From positions 1 to 9,716 of the forward strand of contig JAEZWE010000162.1 in assembly GCA_023420435.1 (NCBI GenBank): a DNA stretch of 9,716 nt, given 5' to 3'. This document shows positions 1 to 6,512 of this stretch, piece after piece. The position numbers and the translations under genes are program-made. The notes under the pieces were generated by a model that did not search any database, was not told the DNA's origin, and saw nothing but the letters and a program-made list of their open reading frames with translations. Positions within the stretch are counted from its first letter, which is position 1. Each line of letters opens with the position of its first letter. This stretch comes from Bacteroidota bacterium. Lineage in GTDB: Bacteria; Bacteroidota; Bacteroidia; Flavobacteriales; Weeksellaceae.

Positions 1-317
1 ACTGCCATGGATACAGCAGGTTCACGTTTGATAATTCCGGCATTATTTACCAAAATATGGATATCACCTACTTCTTGGGTTATTATTTCCACATATTTTG
101 CGGCATCGGTTTCGTTGGTTACATCAAACAAATAACCTTTGGCAGAAAACCCTTTGGAAGTGTAATGAGCTAAAGCTTCTTCCATTTTCTTTGGGGTATT
201 TCCGGTAATAATTAACTGGGCACCGGCTTGTGCTAAAGCTTCCGCCATAGCCATTCCTAAACCATGTGTACCGCCGGTAATGAGCGCATTTTTATTTTTT
301 AAACTAAAGAGTTCCAT
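1..317 (-). CDS. kduD: KduD-like short-chain dehydrogenase (partial, N-terminal 105 codons)
   Basis: The minus-strand frame starts at the ATG at 317 and is still open at the left edge, so the C-terminal half, with the catalytic Ser-Tyr-Lys, is outside the window. What is visible is a classical SDR N-terminus: MELFSLKNKNALITGG, the glycine-rich NAD-binding motif TGGTHGLG at residues 14-21, and NNAG at 91-94 followed by IIKREP. This last string is close to the NNAGIIRR stretch of 2-deoxy-D-gluconate 3-dehydrogenase (KduD). In the known pathway KduD reduces 2,5-diketo-3-deoxygluconate to 2-keto-3-deoxygluconate, directly after KduI. It is the second gene behind kduI, 80 bp downstream on the same strand, which supports the KduD reading over a generic gluconate 5-dehydrogenase. 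The 80-bp gap (318-397) shows no separate promoter that I can recognise. Confidence 0.8.
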   Translation of the reverse strand, partial: MELFSLKNKNALITGGTHGLGMAMAEALAQAGAQLIITGNTPKKMEEALAHYTSKGFSAKGYLFDVTNETDAAKYVEIITQEVGDIHILVNNAGIIKREPAVSMA

Positions 318-397
318 TTTACTTGTTGCTTTGTTTTGATTTCTGAAGTTGATGATATTTTATTCAGTTTTATGATCAAATAAATATTTTCAAAATT

Positions 398-1234
398 TTA
401 TTTTAATTCATCCGCTGATACGATATCCATATCGCCGTAATCCAAATTTTCGCCTCCCATTCCCCAGATAAAGGAGTAGTTGGAAGTTCCGGCTCCTGAA
501 TGAATAGACCATTCCGGTGATAAAACGGCATCATGGTTTTTCATGAAAAGGTGTCTTGTTTCCTGAGGTTGCCCCATAAAATGAGCTACGGTTTGTCCCG
601 CTTCCAAATCAAAATAAAAATAAGCTTCCATCCTTCTTTCATGGGTGTGGGAAGGCATCGTATTCCAGATATTTCCAGGAAGAAGCTCTGTTAATCCCAT
701 TTGTAACTGACAGGTTTTTACAATTTCATTAACGATGAGTTTATTTAATATTCTTTTATTAGCGGTTTTCTCTTCACCAAGTTCTATAATAACAGCTTCG
801 TTTTTACCGATTTTCTTAGTTGGAAAAACGGAATGTGCCGGAGCCGAATTGAGGTAAAATAAAGCAGGTTCCTTTTCTTTACTCGAAAAAGCCACTTCTT
901 TGGCTCCTTTTCCGATATACAGGGCTTCTTTTTTTTCCAGAATAAAAATTTCATTGTCCACACGTACTTCTCCTAAACCTCCAACATTTACAATTCCCAA
1001 TTCTCTTCTGTCCAAAAAATTTTCAGATTTTATATAGGGGATGGTTTCTAATGTTAATTATTGATCAATGGGCATTACGCCTCCTACAATAAAACGGTCG
1101 TACATGGAATAAACTAAGTTGATGCGGTTTTTTTCAAACAGATTTTCAATTAAGAATTCATCTCTTAATTTTTGGGTATCGTAGGATTTAGCATCTGCAG
1201 GATGATGAGCGTAACGGAAACTATAATGAGTCAT
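398..1234 (-). pseudogene. kduI: 5-keto-4-deoxyuronate isomerase KduI, interrupted by an in-frame TAA
   Basis: Read from the ATG at 1234 down to the TAA at 398, this is 279 codons, matching the 278-aa length of E. coli KduI. The whole frame is collinear with KduI: an N-terminal part ending IVGGVMPIDQ, then LDRRELGIVNVGG, APAHSVFPTKK, and a C-terminal cupin with MPSHTHERRMEAYFYF and WSIHSG. The zinc ligands known from E. coli KduI (His196, His198, Glu203, His245) fall at the same residue numbers here. The only lesion is TAA at 1058-1060 (codon 59), with the same frame on both sides, so one base change (for example CAA to TAA) would explain it. A TTG at 1013-1015 (codon 74) could in principle restart translation and give 205 aa, but that product lacks the first 73 residues and is doubtful as an enzyme. 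KduI normally isomerises 5-keto-4-deoxyuronate from pectin or other uronate polymers. A sequencing error is a real alternative. Confidence 0.85.
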
Positions 1235-1249
1235 GATTTGATGGATTTA

Positions 1250-1263
1250 TGTAATCGATTGCA
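1250..1263 (-). promoter_or_regulatory. LacI-family operator-like palindrome
   Basis: The 14-mer TGTAATCGATTGCA (plus-strand reading) is a near-perfect palindrome, with 6 of 7 base pairs matching around a central CG. It fits the general LacI/CcpA-family operator pattern TGNAANCGNTTNCA at every fixed position. It lies directly after the -7 box of the kdu promoter and 16 bp before the kduI ATG, so it should cover the transcription start. This is the expected place for a repressor that is released by a sugar-acid intermediate. The regulator gene is not in the window, so the identity of the protein is inference. Confidence 0.65.
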
Positions 1264-1293
1264 CAAATATAGAATTATTTTTTATTCTTCCAA
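1264..1293 (-). promoter_or_regulatory. Bacteroidetes-type promoter of the kduI-kduD operon
   Basis: On the minus strand, TTG (1293-1291) is followed by exactly 19 bases and then TATATTTG (1271-1264). This matches the Bacteroidetes sigma-A consensus TTG-N19-TAnnTTTG in full. Transcription would start about 5-8 bases further on, inside the LacI-like palindrome at 1250-1263, leaving a leader of roughly 20 bases before the kduI ATG. This is the best promoter in the window. Confidence 0.7.
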
Positions 1294-1484
1294 AAAAATA
1301 TAGCTTGCATTTATAAATTTTAGTGGATATTATGGGAGATAATTCTCTAAATAGGAAATACACAGAATATTCTAAAACATACTTATTTCAGAAGAAACAC
1401 TTTCTTTTTCTTTAAAGTTATTATATTATTTTATTTTGTAACTGTAGTGCATTATTAAATATATTTCAATTTTTTGATTTTCAA
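1294..1484. other. AT-rich non-coding stretch upstream of the kdu promoter
   Basis: No reading frame, RNA gene or convincing hairpin is visible here. It is very AT-rich and separates the kdu promoter from the repeat element that begins near 1485. Confidence 0.5.
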
Positions 1485-1665
1485 TATTTAATGCAAAGAC
1501 GCAATTTGAATTTTACAAAATGACGTTTTATAGCAAAAGAAAATCGAAGATTTTCAATCTTAACAGAAACGAAGTCTGCGAACGTATTTCATGAAAACTT
1601 GGCCGGCCAAAAACATAAAAAAATTGAAAATGAAATTTTTGCGTCTTTGCGGTTGAAATTAAATA
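1485..1665. repeat. MITE-like dispersed element with inverted ends
   Basis: The left end reads TATTTAAT (1485-1492) then GCAAAGACGCAA (1493-1504). The right end, in reverse complement, reads TATTTAAT (1665-1658), seven extra bases, then the identical GCAAAGACGCAA (1650-1639). The ends are therefore a gapped inverted repeat enclosing about 180 bp with no coding capacity. Inside are a 7-bp stem with a 3-base loop (1539-1555, GAAAATC/GATTTTC) and a perfect 12-bp palindrome TTGGCCGGCCAA (1599-1610), strikingly GC-rich for this DNA. From memory, GCAAAGACGCAA-type sequences recur between genes in Flavobacteriia, so a non-autonomous mobile element or folded RNA repeat is likely. Only one copy is in the window, so its dispersed nature is inferred. 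Confidence 0.55.
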
Positions 1666-1939
1666 TGCATTATAGGTATTTTGTAAATAAAAATAAGATA
1701 ATTAAAAGTTAAAATAACCTACTAATAACTTCTTTTCCACTTAATTTCTAATTCTGGGGAGAGGATAAAAAAACCGTCTTAATGCCGAGTTTACAGTTTT
1801 CCAATAGGGATATATTTTAAAATTTACATTAGTTTCATAATCTGAATCTTTTTACTAAAATTATCACAACAGATTGAAAAATATAAAGCGTGCCCACTTA
1901 TTGATATTCTTCTTTTCCCACTTTGCCAATTTATTCCTC
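1666..1939. other. Non-coding stretch with no recognisable feature
   Basis: Apart from general AT-richness I see no gene, RNA, promoter consensus or strong palindrome between the repeat element and the octamer array. Confidence 0.45.
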
Positions 1940-1971
1940 AACAACTCAACACTTTCACCTTTTCACCATCA
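1940..1971. repeat. Degenerate 8-bp tandem repeat array (copy 1)
   Basis: Four consecutive octamers can be laid out in register: AACAACTC, AACACTTT, CACCTTTT, CACCATCA. They share the pattern (A/C)AC followed by a pyrimidine-rich pentamer, with purines almost confined to the start of each unit. The same octamer family, on the same strand, recurs at 8260-8315. The array overlaps the end of the minus-strand frame at 1955-2164 and provides its stop codon. Confidence 0.5.
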
Positions 1972-2164
1972 TTTTAAAAATTTTCTCTTTATTAACATCT
2001 TCCCTTTTTACTTCCACCACATAATTACCGGATGCTAAGAAACTTGGTAAATTAAATTGCTGTGCTTTATCTTTACTTAATGCTTCACGATAAACTACCC
2101 AACTCTCTGATATCCAGAATGTTGAGTCGTAGTTGAATCGTACTAAAGCCGTATTTAATCCCAT
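1955..2164 (-). pseudogene. Possible remnant of a type IX secretion C-terminal sorting domain
   Basis: This 69-codon frame has no close full-length relative that I recognise. Residues 22-69 (WVVYREALSKDKAQQFNLPS then FLASGNYVVEVKRE and KIFKMMVKR) follow the layout of a type A T9SS sorting domain. That layout is a beta strand with VVY, a spacer, hydrophobic-L-x-SGxY-V-x-V, a short charged loop, and a final K-x-hydrophobic-V-K-R. Such domains end large secreted proteins; here nothing precedes it, and the frame is closed by a stop only 15 codons upstream. It is therefore best read as the tail of a lost secreted-protein gene. Its last residues and stop lie inside the octamer array, so the original end may also be altered. 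A chance frame or an unrelated small protein cannot be excluded. Confidence 0.35.
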
Positions 2165-2233
2165 CTTTTTCCGTAGTTCCTTCGTGTTTTCTTTGTACCT
2201 TAAGCCTCTCTAAGCAAATTTTAACAAAACGAA
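2165..2233. other. Short leader of the glycosylase gene with dispersed-repeat-like sequence
   Basis: The stretch TTCCTTCGTGTTTTCTTTGT within 2175-2196 resembles a short motif of the CTTCGTG/TTCTTTGTGG type that, from memory, is scattered between genes in many bacterial genomes. No TAnnTTTG box or Shine-Dalgarno sequence is clear before the ATG at 2234. Confidence 0.25.
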
Positions 2234-2959
2234 ATGGCAAACCCAATCAAAGAAATAAATTTATCCAAACCTATTGGAGAAAAAATCATCGAGTTTAATA
2301 AACAACTGCATTACGAAGGAAGTTTGCCGGAAGGATTTGCGGTACTTAATCCTTTTCGGGAAAATCCTGAAACCGAGATAGTAATGAAAGTGTTCTATGA
2401 TCAATTTTATCATGATAACAACAAAAGAAAATTCGTCATCGGAATCAATCCAAGTAGAAATGGCGCAGGAATTACAGGTGTTCCTTTTACAGACACCAAA
2501 AGACTGAAAAGTGAATGCGGAATTGAAATGAAATCTGCTTATTCTCATGAAATTTCATCGGTATTTATGTACGAAGTAATTAAGGCATACGGTGGTGTTC
2601 ACCAGTTTTACAGCGATTTTTATATCAATTCACCTTTTCCGCTGGCTATTATTCAGAAGAAAAATGGAAACTGGATTAACGCCAATTATTATGACGACAA
2701 AAACCTTTTTGAATGTGTAAAACCATTTATGATCGAGACGCTGAAAAAACATATTTCTTTGGGATTAGATACCGAAAATGCTTTTGTTTTAGGAAAAAAA
2801 AATGCAGACTTTCTTCATAAAATCAACCGCGAGGAAAAACTTTTCGAAAAACTTACCGCATTGGAGCATCCACGCTACATACAGCAATATCAATCCAAAA
2901 ACCAACAGCTGTATATTGATAAGTATCTTATTTCTTTTAATGAAGATGCTTTAGATTAA
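2234..2959 (+). CDS. SMUG2-family uracil-DNA glycosylase
   Basis: The 241-aa product fits the uracil-DNA glycosylase superfamily, SMUG2 branch. Motif 1 is at residues 70-85, GINPSRNGAGITGVPF, followed by TDTKRL, the characteristic glycine- and proline-rich active-site loop. FYINSPFPLAI at 129-139 corresponds to the strand carrying the pyrimidine-pocket asparagine (Asn132). LEHPRYIQQY at 210-219 is the motif 2 region with its histidine (His212) and the loop that enters the DNA minor groove. The family removes uracil and some other deaminated bases from DNA to start base-excision repair in the cytoplasm. The ATG at 2234 is the only sensible start and gives a typical length. The gene stands alone, 259 bp before the carotenoid operon, and has no visible functional tie to its neighbours. 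The family call is made from motifs only, and its exact substrate range is not visible. Confidence 0.8.
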   Translation: MANPIKEINLSKPIGEKIIEFNKQLHYEGSLPEGFAVLNPFRENPETEIVMKVFYDQFYHDNNKRKFVIGINPSRNGAGITGVPFTDTKRLKSECGIEMKSAYSHEISSVFMYEVIKAYGGVHQFYSDFYINSPFPLAIIQKKNGNWINANYYDDKNLFECVKPFMIETLKKHISLGLDTENAFVLGKKNADFLHKINREEKLFEKLTALEHPRYIQQYQSKNQQLYIDKYLISFNEDALD

Positions 2960-3179
2960 CAATTTGGATAATCACCAAAAATTCCATATTTAATAAAATT
3001 ATATTGTAACATTCTCATTTTTGAAAAGACTATGCTTTATTTTTCTTTCTTGTAAAATCTAAAAAACACCATCGCTTTTTACCATTGTTTCATCATTTAT
3101 ATCAAATCTATATAAAAATCATTTTATAATTATAAAAAATCAATGCAATAAAATATGTAGATTTCCTATTTTTAAAAAA

Positions 3180-3187
3180 TATTTTTG
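3180..3187 (+). promoter_or_regulatory. Candidate -7 box of the carotenoid operon
   Basis: TATTTTTG fits TAnnTTTG and lies 31 bp before the crtI ATG, a normal leader length. There is no TTG at the expected distance upstream (3158-3160 is TAG), so the match is half a promoter. The 259-bp gap 2960-3218 is very AT-rich and is the only space large enough for the operon's promoter. Confidence 0.3.
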
Positions 3188-3218
3188 AATCTTTATATAT
3201 CCTTTTATATTATACTCC

Positions 3219-4682
3219 ATGAAAACGGTGATTATTATTGGTTCTGGCTTTTCTTCTTTAGCTTCCGCCTGTTATATGGCTAAAGCTGGCTATAAAGTGA
3301 CCGTTCTGGAAAAAAATGAACAGTTGGGAGGCAGAGCTTCTTTATGGGAAAAAGACGGTTACAAATTCGATATGGGACCAAGTTGGTATTGGATGCCCGA
3401 CGTTTTTGAAAAATTTTTCTCCGATTTCGACAAAAAAGTTTCAGATTATTATGAACTTACAAAACTTTCTCCGGCATACAGAGTAATTTTCGGGAAAAAT
3501 CATTTTATGGATATTGCGGACAACCCTGAAGATATTGCGGAAACTTTTGAAAATATTGAAAAAGGAAGCGGAAAGAAACTGCTGAAATTTCTAAAAAGTG
3601 CCGAAAAGAATTACCAGTTGGCAATGCAAAATTTAGTATATAATCCCGGAATTTCCATTTTGGAATTGGTTTCATGGGAAAGTATAATGAGGATTAATTT
3701 ATTTTTTAAAAACATTTCCCAGCAAATAAGAAGCGAAATAAAAAATCCTGAATTACAGAGTATTTTAGAATTTCCGGTTCTATTTTTAGGAGCAAAACCT
3801 ACCAATACACCCGCTTTTTATAATTTTATGAATTTTGCTGATTTTGGTTTGGGAACTTGGTATCCTAAAGGTGGTTTTAATGCGGTAGCAAAAGCGATGG
3901 TTTCATTAGCAGAAGAATTAGGCGTAAAATTCCTCACCCATCAGGAAGTGATTGGTTTTGATTATGCAGGAGAAAAAATTTCAGCAGTGAAAACCCAACA
4001 AAATAATTATCCTGCAGATCTCGTCATTTCCGGAGCAGATTATGCACACACCGAAAAATTGTTAGACAACAAAAGAAACTATCCTGAGAAATATTGGGAA
4101 AAGAAAACTTTTGCACCGTCTTCCCTACTCTATTATGTGGCATTTAACCGTAAAGTAGAAGGTTTGCTTCACCATAATTTATTTTTCGATACCGATTTTA
4201 ATGAACATGCTAAAGAAATTTATGATTCCAAAGAATTTCCTAAAAAGCCGCTGTTCTACGCCAACTTTTCAAGCAAAACGGATGATTCACTGGCTCCAAC
4301 CGACAAGGAAGTCGGTTTTTTTCTGATTTCTGTAGCGGTGGATTTAGATGATAATCCAGAGATTCATACCCATTATTTTAATCTTATATTAGATAGAATT
4401 AAAGAATGTACCGGAGAAGATTTAAGGGATGCCGTAGTATTTAAAAAATCTTTTGGCGTTCATGATTTTAAGGAAAGATATCACTCCTGCAGAGGTAACG
4501 CTTATGGTCTTGCCAATACGCTTCTGCAAACTTCGGTATTAAGACCTTCCATCAAAAATAAAAAAATAAAAAATTTATTTTACACCGGACAGTTAACCGT
4601 TCCCGGACCTGGAGTTCCGCCCGCTTTAATATCCGGAAAAATTGTTACCGATTATATTCTTAAAAATCAGCATTCTATATAA
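3219..4682 (+). CDS. crtI: Phytoene desaturase CrtI
   Basis: The 487-aa protein starts with the FAD-binding dinucleotide fold GSGFSSLASACYMAKAG (residues 8-24), then VLEKNEQLGGRASLW (29-43), the GG-doublet motif of the amine-oxidase/desaturase family. DMGPSWYW (51-58) follows, a CrtI-type substrate-pocket signature. The C-terminal LFYTGQLTVPGPGVPPALIS (453-472) is the carotenoid-desaturase FAD signature. Length and motifs match flavobacterial CrtI, which dehydrogenates colourless 15-cis-phytoene in steps to red lycopene at the membrane. It opens the operon, with crtB 30 bp downstream. Membership of the wider family (CrtN, CrtD, CrtO) is possible from the fold alone, but the position directly before phytoene synthase and the lycopene cyclase further on make four-step phytoene desaturation the natural reading. 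Confidence 0.93.
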   Translation: MKTVIIIGSGFSSLASACYMAKAGYKVTVLEKNEQLGGRASLWEKDGYKFDMGPSWYWMPDVFEKFFSDFDKKVSDYYELTKLSPAYRVIFGKNHFMDIADNPEDIAETFENIEKGSGKKLLKFLKSAEKNYQLAMQNLVYNPGISILELVSWESIMRINLFFKNISQQIRSEIKNPELQSILEFPVLFLGAKPTNTPAFYNFMNFADFGLGTWYPKGGFNAVAKAMVSLAEELGVKFLTHQEVIGFDYAGEKISAVKTQQNNYPADLVISGADYAHTEKLLDNKRNYPEKYWEKKTFAPSSLLYYVAFNRKVEGLLHHNLFFDTDFNEHAKEIYDSKEFPKKPLFYANFSSKTDDSLAPTDKEVGFFLISVAVDLDDNPEIHTHYFNLILDRIKECTGEDLRDAVVFKKSFGVHDFKERYHSCRGNAYGLANTLLQTSVLRPSIKNKKIKNLFYTGQLTVPGPGVPPALISGKIVTDYILKNQHSI

Positions 4683-4712
4683 AAAAACCTATTGACAAAA
4701 CACACACAAATC

Positions 4713-5564
4713 ATGAATAATTTAAACATTTTTAATGATATTTCCCAGCTAACCTCTAAATTGGTTACGCAAAAATACAGCACCTCATTTTCAAGGGCAG
4801 CTACTTTGTTCAAACCCGAAATTCGCCAACATATCTATAACATTTACGGATTTGTACGTTTTGCTGATGAAATTGTGGATACCTTTCATGGATTTGATAA
4901 AGAGAAACTTTTACATGAATTTGAAAGAAATTATCGGGAGTCTCTTTTGAATGGGATATCATTAAATCCGGTCATCCAATCTTTTTGTCAAACCCAGCGC
5001 GAAAAAAATATTCCGCAAGATTTGGTGGATGCTTTTCTAAGATCCATGAAAATGGATTTGGGCGAAATAAAAAATCTGGATGACCACAAATACAGTGAGT
5101 ATATTTACGGAAGTGCTGAAGTAGTAGGTTTAATGTGTTTAAAAGTTTTTGTGAACGGAAATGATGCCGAATTTGACCGTTTGAAAATATACGCCCAAAG
5201 TTTAGGAGCCGCTTTTCAGAAAATAAATTTCCTGAGGGACATCAGTGCAGATTATAACGAATTGAACCGAACTTATTTCCCCGGAATTGATTTTCAAAAT
5301 TTTTCATCCGAAGACAAATGCCGGATTGAAAAAGACATTGCTGCAGATTTTGCGCATGCTTTAACAGGCATCAAACAGTTGCCTTTTTCCAGTAGATTGG
5401 CTGTTTTTATGGCGTATAAATATTATATGAACCTCTTTAAGAAAATTGTAAAATGCAAACCCGAAATGTTGGTAAAAAAGAGAATCCGCGTTTCTAATGC
5501 AAGGAAAATATATCTTTTTGGTGAAATGTTTTTATCTAAAAATTTTAATTTCGTAAAGTTTTGA
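4713..5564 (+). CDS. crtB: Phytoene synthase CrtB
   Basis: This is a 283-aa squalene/phytoene synthase. The two aspartate-rich motifs that bind diphosphate through Mg are present: DEIVD at residues 52-56 (in YGFVRFADEIVD) and DISAD at 176-180 (in INFLRDISADYNE). YSTSFS at 22-27 and YFPGIDF near 188 are further family marks. It condenses two geranylgeranyl diphosphates to phytoene, the committed step. I chose the ATG at 4713; an in-frame TTG at 4692 would add seven residues with no family similarity. The stop TGA at 5562-5564 overlaps the TTG start of the next gene, which implies translational coupling. No GGPP synthase gene is in the window, so the substrate must come from elsewhere in the genome. 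Confidence 0.93.
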   Translation: MNNLNIFNDISQLTSKLVTQKYSTSFSRAATLFKPEIRQHIYNIYGFVRFADEIVDTFHGFDKEKLLHEFERNYRESLLNGISLNPVIQSFCQTQREKNIPQDLVDAFLRSMKMDLGEIKNLDDHKYSEYIYGSAEVVGLMCLKVFVNGNDAEFDRLKIYAQSLGAAFQKINFLRDISADYNELNRTYFPGIDFQNFSSEDKCRIEKDIAADFAHALTGIKQLPFSSRLAVFMAYKYYMNLFKKIVKCKPEMLVKKRIRVSNARKIYLFGEMFLSKNFNFVKF

Positions 5565-6031
5565 AGAAATTATTTTTAATATTCGTTTTTTTTATGGGTT
5601 GTATTAGCAACTTGTACTTTTCGCAGGACAAGCACAGTTACCGGTTGCTGATTAATGACGCAGAAAAATCTTCCGCAGATTCCAAAATTTTTCTCGCCAA
5701 AGTAAATGCAGATTATCAAAAAACAAAAAAACCGATTTTTCTTGCTTTATCAGGGGTAGGAAATTTCTTTTTGGCAAAACACTCCTACAATCCTTTTAAT
5801 AAAATCAGTTTTTTCAATAAAGGAAAAAAAATGCTGGACAAAGCAGTAGAATTGGAAAACAACAATTTGGAAATAAGATTTTTAAGATATATTTCACAAA
5901 AGAAAATTCCCAAAATATTAGGATATAATCAAAACCTTAAGGAAGACGAAAGTTTTCTTCGCAAAAATTATAGCAAGTCTAAGGATGCCGCTTTAGTAAA
6001 AGAAATCAAGAAATATTTAAATTTAAAATAA
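5561..6031 (+). CDS. Exported protein of unknown function inside the carotenoid operon
   Basis: I do not recognise a named family. The start is a TTG in the overlap TTGA with the crtB stop; no ATG lies close enough to keep the signal sequence. Residues 1-22 (MKKLFLIFVFFMGCISNLYFSQ) form a signal peptide with a likely cleavage after FSQ, so the mature protein of about 134 aa would be periplasmic or outer-membrane associated. FMGC at 12-15 is a poor lipobox, so lipoprotein status is less likely. The mature part is rich in Lys and Asn, predicted largely helical (for example KGKKMLDKAVELENNNLEIR), and has a TPR-like flavour without a clear repeat. Its place between crtB and crtZ, with a 4-bp overlap before and 7 bp after, says it is made together with the pigment enzymes. 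It could help place or move carotenoids in the envelope; that is inference. Confidence 0.8.
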   Translation: MKKLFLIFVFFMGCISNLYFSQDKHSYRLLINDAEKSSADSKIFLAKVNADYQKTKKPIFLALSGVGNFFLAKHSYNPFNKISFFNKGKKMLDKAVELENNNLEIRFLRYISQKKIPKILGYNQNLKEDESFLRKNYSKSKDAALVKEIKKYLNLK

Positions 6032-6038
6032 TAAGTTC

Positions 6039-6509
6039 ATGATCCTGCTCTACATCTTAATTACCATAATTGTTTTTATGACCATGGAAGGCATAACCTG
6101 GCTTACCCACAAATTTGTAATGCACGGTTTGGGCTGGTATTTTCATGAAGATCATCATCAACCGGGATATCCTCATGTTTTCGAGAAAAATGATTTCTTT
6201 TTTGTCGTTTTTGCCATTCCCAGTATTTTACTTTTTTATTTTGGAACGTGGGAAGGAATCAATTGGATGTTTTTTGTAGGATTAGGAATTTTATTTTACG
6301 GAATTTGTTATTTCCTGGTGCATGATGTATTGATACACCGTCGTTTTAAATGGTTTGACAAAACGAATAACTGGTATTTGCGCGCTTTAAGAAAAGCTCA
6401 TAAAATGCATCATAAGCATTTAGGAAAAGAACATGGGGAATGTTTTGGGATGCTGTTTGTTCCTTTGAAATATTTTAGAGAAGCCAAAACCTCAACACCA
6501 AAAAAATAA
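6039..6509 (+). CDS. crtZ: Beta-carotene hydroxylase CrtZ
   Basis: The 156-aa membrane protein has the histidine clusters of the fatty-acid hydroxylase/carotenoid hydroxylase superfamily: HKFVMH (His24, His29), HEDHH (His36, His39, His40), HDVLIH (His95, His100), and HKMHH (His121, His124, His125). These bind a di-iron centre. Hydrophobic segments at about 1-20, 53-69 and 77-95 are membrane spans, as expected. CrtZ adds hydroxyl groups to the 3 and 3' positions of beta-ionone rings, giving beta-cryptoxanthin and then zeaxanthin. Length and motif spacing are typical. The next gene starts 3 bp after its stop. Since no CrtW-like ketolase is present, zeaxanthin (yellow) is the expected end product of the enzymes seen here. 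Confidence 0.93.
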   Translation: MILLYILITIIVFMTMEGITWLTHKFVMHGLGWYFHEDHHQPGYPHVFEKNDFFFVVFAIPSILLFYFGTWEGINWMFFVGLGILFYGICYFLVHDVLIHRRFKWFDKTNNWYLRALRKAHKMHHKHLGKEHGECFGMLFVPLKYFREAKTSTPKK

Positions 6510-6512
6510 ATT

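Noticed and set aside
398..1015. Independent 205-aa KduI gene starting at TTG 1015
   Set aside because: The upstream 73 codons are in the same frame and match the KduI N-terminus, so the true gene is the 279-codon frame broken by one stop; the short frame is only a possible restart product.
1301..1950. CRISPR array or tRNA in the large non-coding stretch
   Set aside because: There are no regularly spaced direct repeats of 20-40 bp and no cloverleaf arms or CCA end; the structure seen is an inverted-repeat element.
2261..2548. 95-aa minus-strand frame
   Set aside because: It is an antisense shadow of the SMUG2 gene, with low-complexity composition and no motif.
4692..4712. TTG start adding seven residues to CrtB
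   Set aside because: The extra residues (MTKHTQI) have no family similarity, and an ATG at 4713 gives the normal CrtB beginning.
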